A stretch of 5,554 bases of DNA, taken from positions 1 through 5,554 of the forward strand of contig DCGD01000043.1 in NCBI GenBank assembly GCA_002315195.1. The letters run 5' to 3'. The notes below the pieces were generated by a model. It ran no database searches. It had not been told where the DNA came from and saw nothing but the letters and a program-made list of their open reading frames with translations. A program made the translations under genes and the position numbers. The DNA is from Prevotellaceae bacterium UBA1787. GTDB taxonomy: Bacteria; Bacteroidota; Bacteroidia; Bacteroidales; Bacteroidaceae. Below, piece by piece: positions 1 through 5,554 of the stretch (position 1 is its first letter; every line of letters begins with the position of its first letter).

Positions 1-886
1 CTGACCTCACCTTCAAGAGGATATTCTGCGAGCACAAGCACCTGCTCATATCCTTCCTCGCCGCCCTTCTGCCCTTGAAGTGCGGCGAGGAAATTGTGGT
101 CTAAGAGTACCTTCCCTCCGAGTTCGTTCCCGAGACGCTGATGGAGAAGCGCAACTCCATCGTTGACGTTCGGTGCAGGGACGTTGCGGGCCGTTCTTTC
201 ATCGTTGAGATGTAGATGCATTGGCAGCCCTGGTTCATGCAGAAAATGCTGTTCAACGCCTCGAAGGTGTACGTCCGTCAGTTGGACAAGAGCGTGCAGT
301 TCAAGCAGTTGATGCCGGTTTACGTCTTGCCTTGATAAACGACGACTACGAGGAGGGCGAGGAGTACTACCACCACTACAGCATCATCGAGGACCAGCAC
401 AGCGGGCGCGTGATAGAGGGCATGGAGTTCGTTCAGGTGGTGCTCCGGAAATTCAGGGCTTCGTCCTACTCGGACAGGAAGATGCAGTTTCTGTGGCTTC
501 GCTTCCTCACTGAGATAGACGAGAGGACGCACTGCGTGGACGAGAAGTTGCTCTCCAACGCCGACATCTGCTCCGCTTTCGGCATCCTTGAAGAGTCCGG
601 CTACTGCGATCGCGAGATGTATTACTACGACAAGTTTTGGGATGGCGTGCGCATGGAAGTCACGTCGGAGGCCTACCACAAGGAGCAGGAAGCGCTGTGG
701 AGGGCGGAAGGCATGGAAAAGGGTATGGCTGAAGGTTTGGAAAAAGGCATGGAAAAAGGGCGGTTGGATGGAGAGCGTCAGAAAGCCGTTGAAATCGCAA
801 GAAGGCTGGAGTCCCTCGGTTTGACGTCCGAGCAGATAGCCATGTCGACCGATCTCCCCGAGGAAGAGGTCCGAAGCCTCGCCTGA
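1..886 (+). pseudogene. Broken Rpn-family PD-(D/E)XK nuclease / putative transposase (PDDEXK_2), 5' end outside window
   Basis: In frame 3 from base 3 the translation reads DLTFKRIFCEHKHLLISFL, then EYLPSEFVPETL, IVDVRCRD, FIVEM and WQPWFMQKMLFNASKVYVRQL-like sequence, which is the N-terminal nuclease half of the family. This frame is interrupted by TAA at 102-104 and TAG at 213-215, and runs into TGA at 333-335. The matching C-terminal half continues in frame 2 from about 332 (ALINDDYEEGEEYYHHYS..., MQFLWLRFLTEIDE) to TGA at 884-886, so one base, probably a G near 329, has been lost. The TAG sits directly after FIVEM, where the family has Gln in its E-M-Q version of the (D/E)xK motif. The likely catalytic Asp is codon 165-167 and the Glu is 207-209. 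The C-terminus carries the usual Gly/Glu/Lys repeats and a helical tail. Intact members are DNA endonucleases linked to RecA-independent recombination. Only about 10-20 N-terminal residues should lie upstream. The TTG start at 221 gives about 35 residues of wrong-frame sequence and is not a real start. Not expected to be functional. Confidence 0.88.
710..757 (+). repeat. Four 12-nt in-frame repeats encoding G-[ML]-x-[EK]-type units
   Basis: Four consecutive 12-base units (starting at 710, 722, 734 and 746) read GGC/GGT ATG/TTG GAA/GCT AAG/GAA/AAA and encode GMEK-GMAE-GLEK-GMEK. This is the low-complexity repeat usual near the C-terminus of Rpn/PDDEXK_2 proteins, probably a helical or coiled-coil segment. 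Such near-identical units can gain or lose copies by slippage. The repeat is part of the pseudogene above and is not a separate element. Confidence 0.75.
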
Positions 887-902
887 TGCCGTTGTTGTCC
901 CG

Positions 903-937
903 TAAAAGAACAAGACCGTACATCTTTGGTACGGTCT
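903..937 (-). terminator. Rho-independent terminator for the leftward cstA-GH31 operon
   Basis: A perfect 9-bp inverted repeat (AGACCGTAC at 913-921 and GTACGGTCT at 929-937) flanks a 7-nt loop. Read on the minus strand, the stem is followed at once by TTGTTCTTTT (912 down to 903), a typical U-rich tail. It begins about 75 nt after the GH31 stop codon. On the plus strand the sequence after the stem is not T-rich, so it would be at best a weak terminator for the rightward pseudogene. Confidence 0.8.
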
Positions 938-1012
938 CGTTGATTGGTTCATATTTCCCTGTGGAAAAAGAATATGGGTATCTTATGGGTAGTATGAGGT
1001 ACAGGTTAGATG

Positions 1013-4000
1013 TCAAAACCCGATGGTTTGCAATGCTTTGTCAACCAAAATTCCGTCAGTCATCTGCAATGTGCAGGGTCCGTTCTTGTGCGTCTTGAAT
1101 TGGATGGTGAACAAGTCATTGCTGCCGTTCAGCGTGGGTTGGTTGCCTACATTGATTAATGTGGGATAGAGCGATTTCTTTCCATTGGAGTGGAGGCGGT
1201 CATGTGTGAAGTTTTCCATTTTTGCTGTTTCCAAGGTGACCATTCCGACATACTCATATTCGGCAGGTGAGTAAGCCAAGGCGAAACTGAGCGCATTGAC
1301 GGCTTTCATTCCGAACCCGCGAACGGTTAGTTCCACCATTTCACCTTTTTTGTAGTATTTCTTGTTCGGTATGAGTACCAGTTTGCCGGACAGTGTGTCG
1401 TTGTTCTCAGAATGCGTCTTTCCCCTTATTTCCACGGCTGCATTGGAAATGTCGTATGCGTCAATCAGTTGGTTGCCGTTGATGTCGCCCTTGCTCACAT
1501 AACCTTCAAAATCTTTGTCACCGAAACGCAATCCCGTGTAATTCATGTAAGATGTAAGGTCGTTATCGTCAAGTATTTTGTCGCCCGTAATGTCTCCGGG
1601 AATGTAGTAAGGAGTCCCTTCGGTTCTGAAAACGTACATTTCCTGTCCGGAACCAAATTTTCCATAGCCACTTGAGACGCAGATTTTCACATAGCGTGCC
1701 ACTGGGTGCTTGTCGAAGAGGAATGTCTTGCTTTTGTTGTCGCATGCCCAGGTAAAACAACCTGCTTTGGTCCAATCAGACCGGTTCTTGCTGGTGTAGA
1801 TTTCTCCGGAGAGAAGCATGCCATTTGTACCTACCTGACGGGGCAGATATTCCAGTTTTTCAAGAGTATTGACAGAGTGCAGGTCGCAGACGAGTTCGAA
1901 CGGGGTCGCTTCCTTTCCCCATTCGGTATGCCACATGGTATTTTCATCGAAGTCAAACAGTTTGCCGGGTTGGTGTCCCTCTTGTGAAGGCGCACTGCAT
2001 GAGGCGGTGATGCCATGAATGGCAAATTCGAGTGGATTGGCGGCGGTTTGAACGTGGAGTGTTTCCCATTCGGAATGTCCACTTTTGTTGACGGCGCGGA
2101 CTTGGAAAGTATAGTCTGTTTCAAGTTGCAAGTCGCCAAACTCCAAATAGGTTTTACGAATTCCGGTGTACAACATACTGTCGAAAAGAATTTCATAACA
2201 GTCGGCATTTTCCATCTTGTCCCAGTGAGGTGTGAGACTATATGGCAGACGGACACTGTCTGGTACGTTCAGGTTGGTGGGTATATCGAGAGTACCCTCT
2301 TTTCGGAAAAGTCCATTGTCTTTTCCGAAAACATATCCTTTGACCATAATTTCCGTGGTGGTGGTAGTAATATCGTATGCATCCAGACGAATATATACAA
2401 CGGGATTTCCAAGCAGTTTGACCTTGGAAAATGGTGAATCGGGTGTGCTGTATGCATTCATGTCCGTGTCCTCCATATAGAGGATGGTGTTCTTGTGCTT
2501 CCTGAATTCTGCCATGTCGTGTGAGACATGAAGTTTGACTTTCCTTCCGTTCAACGTCACCACAACATCCTTGGGTTTTTGGGAAACGTTGATGGTCAAG
2601 GTGAAGGCTTTTTTGGTGATCATTCCTTCATAGTGTCCTTTAGTCGGTTCAATGGTCATTTTGGCGACGCCGTCCTTCAAACTGGAACGGATGAGAGTGG
2701 TTGCGGTGTCGCCGTGGAGATACGCTTCCGTTGTACCGTCATCATCGTATTCGGTAAACTGGCTTTCTCCGTATGGGTACCATTCATAGGAACGGATATG
2801 TTTTACGTATTGTTTCGGATTGTTGTGTGCATAAGTGATTGGCAGAATGGTGCCGCCTTTCACGAAGATGGGAAGTTTCCAAATGGGGGCTTCAAAATTA
2901 TTGAGTACATAGCCGCCTTCATAAATTCGGCTGGTAAAGAGATCGTACCAATGTCCCTTGGGAAGGTATATGCCATTGCGGATGTCATTGCCGCAAGCGT
3001 CGGCTTCGGTGTTCTGATAGATGGGAGCGATGAGGAACCATGGACCGAACATGAATTGATACTGCGTGTTTTTGCCTAAGGTATAGCGGTTGCAATCCTC
3101 GAGGAACATGGCTCTGATCATGGGTAGTCCATTGACCGACTGGTGGGCAACGGAGTAGATGTAAGGCATGAGAATGCTTTTCAGTTTTAGGTAGAAGCGG
3201 TTGATGCTGGTGGCTGGTTCACCCAGTGCATGGGGGTATTTTTCATTCGATCCCCAACCGTCCATGTTAAGTTGCAGCGGAGTGAAGGTTTTCCATTGGA
3301 AATCGCGTATGTTGACCGCCATGTTCCTGCCTCCGAAAATGCCATCCATGACACTGCCGATGTTGGGCATTCCCGACAACCCCGCCCCGATATACGTGGG
3401 TATGTGGAAGCGGATGTATTCCCATTGACCGCCTGTTTGGTCACCGCTCCAAACGCCTGCATAGCGTTGCGTGCCTGCCCATCCGTCCAAAGTGACAATC
3501 ATGGGTCGTGCATTCTGTCCAAGTTCGGGCATGAGTCGCGCCACTTCCGAAATGCCATTGAGTCCGAAGGAATATCCATCGCCCACCCAAGCCACGTCGG
3601 TCTTGAGTACTCGTACTCCGGCAGTTCCGATTTCCTTGACAATGTCGCGCTGAAGTAAGGGTTTGAGGGAGTCAATGGGATGCAGGTCAGACTGTGTCCA
3701 CAACCCCATTTCCACGCCGTTCTTGTGCGCATAGTCTCCAAATTCTTTTAGGTTTTGGATGTTGCCGTCGAGGGTTTCCGCCTGTCCGTAGCCTGCTCCA
3801 TAACCATCATTGGGCAGAATCCAACCAAGAGGCATGTCATGCTTTTTGTAACGGTCGATGACGGCGCGTGCGGAAAACTGGTAATTGTTCTTTTCACCAT
3901 TGAGTGTTTCCTGAACGCCACCATTGTCTTTCATGCTTTCCTCATAGCGTTTACCGTCCTCAAAAAGAATGCCTTTGTTTTCGGATTCTTTCCAAAAGTC

Positions 4001-4843
4001 TCGGTTGTAGGCGTTGAGGTGACCTTCGTAAAAACCGAACTTGGGTAGTAGGATTGGTTGCCCCGTCAACTGATAGTAGTCGTTGAGCAAAGAAACGGCA
4101 CCGTTGTCAATCATGTAGAACACGTCCAAATAGTCGCTGTTGTGTTCTATGGTGATTTCGCCCGGTTTCGTCGAACCGAAATCATATCGCCCGGGTTGGA
4201 AGGTGTGGCACAAAAGTGCGTAGCCGTTTGTTGACCAATAGAAAGGGCAGGGGGAAGCCACACCGCCATCCGTCCAACTGTTTTCGTTGACGATGTTGAT
4301 TTGTTGTCCCTTGTGTGTGAAACGTCCGTTTTGTACGCCACCGCCAAAGAAAAACTCATTCTTTGCCTCACGCAGACGGATGTTGTATTTTTCGTTGGTT
4401 ATGGCAATGGGTGACAGTTCTTCGACTACCATTTTGTTTCGTTTGGTGTCGAAAACTCTCATCAACCCTGTTTTTTTGTCTATTTCAATTTTGATTTCAG
4501 ATGTTGAGATGGTGAAAGTGTTTCCTGAGGAAAGTACATTCAGGTTGGTGACGGTGCGATGTGGGTTGTCGATTAGAATTTGGGCTTTCGGTTCTGCCTC
4601 AGGATTGCGCAAAGGGCGGTTCTTGCTGTCTTGGAAAAGTCGGAAGATACGGTCTCCGTAGAAGTCAAACAGCCGGTTTCCTGAAACAAACTCAAGCCGT
4701 ACGGTATGCTCATCGATTTTTTCAATGGCTGTGACCTTGTCGTCTTGTGCAGTTGCGGTCAATGTTGGAAATACGAATACAGAAAATGCAAAAACAGTGC
4801 AACACAGTCGCATGAACCTATTGTGAAGGTATTCTGAAATCAT
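1013..4843 (-). CDS. Exported multidomain GH31 glycosidase, probable alpha-N-acetylgalactosaminidase, with FN3, CBM32, dockerin-like and cohesin-like modules
   Basis: 1,276 residues. A type I signal peptide has its hydrophobic core at about 12-28 and likely cleavage after Ala32 (ATA|QDD). No lipobox is present at the cleavage region, so the product should be periplasmic or secreted. Modules by my reading: N-terminal beta-sandwich 35-260; catalytic (beta/alpha)8 barrel 265-575; proximal and distal beta-sandwiches 576-790, the distal one DUF5110-like; unassigned 795-850; FN3 855-934; F5/8C-CBM32 938-1075 (NTMWHTEW, ARYVKI); dockerin-like 1081-1140 with two calcium-loop motifs starting at Asp1084 and Asp1120; cohesin-like beta-sandwich 1150-1276. 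The candidate nucleophile is Asp416 in VLKTDVAWVG and the acid/base is Asp468 in WSGDQTGGQW. These contexts differ from the DMNE or KTDFGE type of alpha-glucosidases and alpha-xylosidases. They match, from memory, the GH31 O-glycanase group (for example the Enterococcus faecalis enzyme) that releases alpha-GalNAc from Ser/Thr. GH31 membership is firm; the GalNAc specificity is inferred. The ATG at 4843 lies 17 bp after cstA and has no Shine-Dalgarno sequence. Met11 (4813) is an alternative start giving a more typical signal peptide. Probably cotranscribed with cstA and ended by the hairpin at 903-937. Confidence 0.93.
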   Translation of the reverse strand: MISEYLHNRFMRLCCTVFAFSVFVFPTLTATAQDDKVTAIEKIDEHTVRLEFVSGNRLFDFYGDRIFRLFQDSKNRPLRNPEAEPKAQILIDNPHRTVTNLNVLSSGNTFTISTSEIKIEIDKKTGLMRVFDTKRNKMVVEELSPIAITNEKYNIRLREAKNEFFFGGGVQNGRFTHKGQQINIVNENSWTDGGVASPCPFYWSTNGYALLCHTFQPGRYDFGSTKPGEITIEHNSDYLDVFYMIDNGAVSLLNDYYQLTGQPILLPKFGFYEGHLNAYNRDFWKESENKGILFEDGKRYEESMKDNGGVQETLNGEKNNYQFSARAVIDRYKKHDMPLGWILPNDGYGAGYGQAETLDGNIQNLKEFGDYAHKNGVEMGLWTQSDLHPIDSLKPLLQRDIVKEIGTAGVRVLKTDVAWVGDGYSFGLNGISEVARLMPELGQNARPMIVTLDGWAGTQRYAGVWSGDQTGGQWEYIRFHIPTYIGAGLSGMPNIGSVMDGIFGGRNMAVNIRDFQWKTFTPLQLNMDGWGSNEKYPHALGEPATSINRFYLKLKSILMPYIYSVAHQSVNGLPMIRAMFLEDCNRYTLGKNTQYQFMFGPWFLIAPIYQNTEADACGNDIRNGIYLPKGHWYDLFTSRIYEGGYVLNNFEAPIWKLPIFVKGGTILPITYAHNNPKQYVKHIRSYEWYPYGESQFTEYDDDGTTEAYLHGDTATTLIRSSLKDGVAKMTIEPTKGHYEGMITKKAFTLTINVSQKPKDVVVTLNGRKVKLHVSHDMAEFRKHKNTILYMEDTDMNAYSTPDSPFSKVKLLGNPVVYIRLDAYDITTTTTEIMVKGYVFGKDNGLFRKEGTLDIPTNLNVPDSVRLPYSLTPHWDKMENADCYEILFDSMLYTGIRKTYLEFGDLQLETDYTFQVRAVNKSGHSEWETLHVQTAANPLEFAIHGITASCSAPSQEGHQPGKLFDFDENTMWHTEWGKEATPFELVCDLHSVNTLEKLEYLPRQVGTNGMLLSGEIYTSKNRSDWTKAGCFTWACDNKSKTFLFDKHPVARYVKICVSSGYGKFGSGQEMYVFRTEGTPYYIPGDITGDKILDDNDLTSYMNYTGLRFGDKDFEGYVSKGDINGNQLIDAYDISNAAVEIRGKTHSENNDTLSGKLVLIPNKKYYKKGEMVELTVRGFGMKAVNALSFALAYSPAEYEYVGMVTLETAKMENFTHDRLHSNGKKSLYPTLINVGNQPTLNGSNDLFTIQFKTHKNGPCTLQMTDGILVDKALQTIGF
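2300..2331. repeat. Perfect 12-bp inverted repeat inside the GH31 gene
   Basis: TTTTCGGAAAAG (2300-2311) and CTTTTCCGAAAA (2320-2331) are exact reverse complements around an 8-nt spacer. Each arm is itself nearly palindromic, so the arms are also 11-nt near-direct repeats differing by one base. The element encodes residues from about Val838 to Lys848, in the stretch between the catalytic modules and FN3 that I cannot assign to a domain. The reading frame is open across it. It could form an mRNA hairpin, but it has no U-tract and may simply be chance. Confidence 0.6.
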
Positions 4844-4860
4844 ATTGGTGTGGTATTACG

Positions 4861-5554
4861 TTACTTGATATTCTTTTTCATCCAAACGAAGAACCATATT
4901 TGAGAAATGACAAAAACAATGGCGCAGATGATGCCTGAGATTGTCATATTTAGGTTGAAGGCAAACTTGGAATTGAGGACAAATGCCGTGCATACTATCA
5001 GCATAAAGGTTGCCGGTACCTGCGTGATGAAATAAGGTTTTTTGTTGATGGCCAGATAAATTGTCAGCATCCAAAGGGTGATGACCGACAATGTTTGGTT
5101 TCCCCAACCGAAAAATTGCCAAATGACATTGAAACCATTGGGATTGTTGATTTGCCACATCAAGACAAAGAAAGAAACGGCAAAAATCGGTATGGCGATG
5201 AAGAAACGGTTCAAAATCCTTTTCTGTTTCACATGCAGGAAATCCGCGATGATGAGACGGCAGGAGCGGAGTGCCGTGTCGCCGCTGGTAATCGGTGCAG
5301 CAACCACGCCGAGCAGGGCGAGAATGCCTCCCAACGTTCCCAACCATTCGTTGTTGATTAAATTGACAACAACGGGAGCCGAAGTAAGGAATCCCGTTTC
5401 TTTGGCATCTTCAATCAGTTGCATGCCCGGGGCGGGAGAACCATAGAAGAAATACATGGCGACGGTCGCCCAAATCAGCGCGACGATGCCTTCGGTAATC
5501 ATGGAGCCATAGAATATGGGGCGTCCCAATTTTTCGGATTTCATGCAGCGTGCC
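4861..5554 (-). CDS. cstA: CstA-family carbon starvation protein / peptide-pyruvate-type transporter, C-terminal part (5' end outside window)
   Basis: The reading frame is open to the right edge of the window and ends with TAA at 4861-4863. The visible ~231 residues begin ARCMKSEKLGR, followed by a FYGSMITEGIVALIWA segment and then PITSGDTALRSCRLIIADF. These are conserved CstA blocks: the ARC(L/M)..E.QGR..FYGAM..EG.IALIWA region and the TSGDTA..S.RL..AD motif. I see about six hydrophobic membrane segments: GSMITEGIVAL..., LGTLGGILALLGVV..., FFIAIPIFAVSFFVLMW, WGNQTLSVITLWMLTIYLA, a PATFMLIVCTAFVL segment, and TISGIICAIVFVISQIWFFVW. The chain then ends with a short basic tail, MKKNIK. The Met at 5544 lies inside the conserved ARCM block and is not the start. 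E. coli CstA is longer; Bacteroidales forms are usually shorter, and this one ends soon after its last membrane segment. Known family members import peptides or pyruvate across the inner membrane, often during nutrient limitation. The substrate here cannot be read from the sequence. Only 17 bp separate it from the GH31 gene. Confidence 0.9.
   Translation of the reverse strand, partial: ARCMKSEKLGRPIFYGSMITEGIVALIWATVAMYFFYGSPAPGMQLIEDAKETGFLTSAPVVVNLINNEWLGTLGGILALLGVVAAPITSGDTALRSCRLIIADFLHVKQKRILNRFFIAIPIFAVSFFVLMWQINNPNGFNVIWQFFGWGNQTLSVITLWMLTIYLAINKKPYFITQVPATFMLIVCTAFVLNSKFAFNLNMTISGIICAIVFVISQIWFFVWMKKNIK

Noticed and set aside
102..215. Stop-codon reassignment (TAG/TAA read as Gln), as in some Bacteroidales phages
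   Set aside because: TAG does sit at a Gln position, but TAA is also present and a frameshift follows. The neighbouring genes are normal bacterial genes ending in TGA and TAA. Simple pseudogene decay explains all three lesions.
221..335. TTG start at 221 for an intact 221-residue protein
   Set aside because: The first ~35 residues are in a different frame from the conserved protein, which is plainly visible in frame 3 up to about 330. Only the part after about 332 is family sequence.
321..340. Programmed -1 frameshift joining the two Rpn halves
   Set aside because: No slippery heptamer or downstream hairpin is visible at the junction, and two upstream stops would still block translation.
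320..952. 210-residue minus-strand open frame opposite the Rpn remnant
   Set aside because: It is antisense to a clearly recognisable protein frame, has low-complexity Val/Leu/His/Phe-rich sequence and no family resemblance, and runs through the terminator hairpin. It is a shadow of the GC-rich plus-strand gene.
938..1012. Promoter or small gene in the convergent gap
   Set aside because: Apart from the hairpin I see no Bacteroidales-type promoter serving either gene. The gap lies at the 3' ends of both flanking genes, and the short open frame across it (886-1098) runs antisense into the GH31 gene.
2528..3079. 183-residue plus-strand open frame inside the GH31 gene
   Set aside because: It is antisense to a well-defined GH31 coding region, with no recognisable domain. 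The same applies to the other plus-strand frames between 1400 and 4660.
4799..4804. Lipoprotein signal at Cys14-Cys15 of the GH31 enzyme
   Set aside because: The cysteines lie at the start of the hydrophobic core, not after it. A normal signal peptidase I site (ATA|Q) follows the core.
4856..5347. 163-residue minus-strand frame overlapping cstA
   Set aside because: It is an out-of-frame shadow of cstA, rich in His, Arg and Cys, with no membrane segments or family resemblance.
5542..5544. ATG at 5544 as the start of a 227-residue transporter
   Set aside because: The frame stays open to the window edge, and the preceding codons (Ala-Arg-Cys) belong to the conserved CstA ARC(L/M) block, so the gene continues upstream.

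Overview
This 5,554-bp window looks like the chromosome of a gut or rumen Bacteroidales bacterium, most likely Prevotella/Segatella-like. The evidence is a short-form CstA-type transporter, a large secreted multidomain GH31 enzyme, the absence of Shine-Dalgarno sequences, and a degraded PD-(D/E)XK 'Rpn' transposase-like gene of the kind common in this order. The genus is an inference from gene content and style, not from a marker gene.

Layout from left to right: (i) positions 1-886 (+) hold a broken Rpn/PDDEXK_2 nuclease gene with two in-frame stops and one frameshift. One of the stops replaces the residue expected to complete the active site. (ii) Positions 887-1012 are a convergent intergenic gap containing a 9-bp hairpin with a U-rich tail in minus-strand orientation (903-937). 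This is the likely end of the leftward operon. (iii) Positions 1013-4843 (-) encode a 1,276-residue exported GH31 glycosidase. Its modules in order are signal peptide, N-terminal beta-sandwich, catalytic barrel, C-terminal beta-sandwiches, FN3, CBM32/F5-8C, dockerin-like, and cohesin-like. (iv) Positions 4861-5554 (-) are the C-terminal half of a CstA-family membrane transporter whose 5' end lies outside the window. It is separated from the GH31 gene by only 17 bp.

The most notable item is the GH31 protein. The catalytic-site motifs (KTDVAWVG at Asp416 and WSGDQ at Asp468) are not those of alpha-glucosidases or alpha-xylosidases. They resemble the GH31 alpha-N-acetylgalactosaminidase group that removes GalNAc from Ser/Thr of mucin-type O-glycans. 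The same chain carries both a dockerin-like module and a terminal cohesin-like module, which suggests self-association or assembly with other enzymes.

Together, the leftward pair may be one transcription unit: a peptide/pyruvate-type importer plus an exported enzyme that may deglycosylate glycoproteins. No SusC/SusD pair or regulator is visible. The Rpn remnant is probably unrelated and is noticeably richer in GC than its neighbours.
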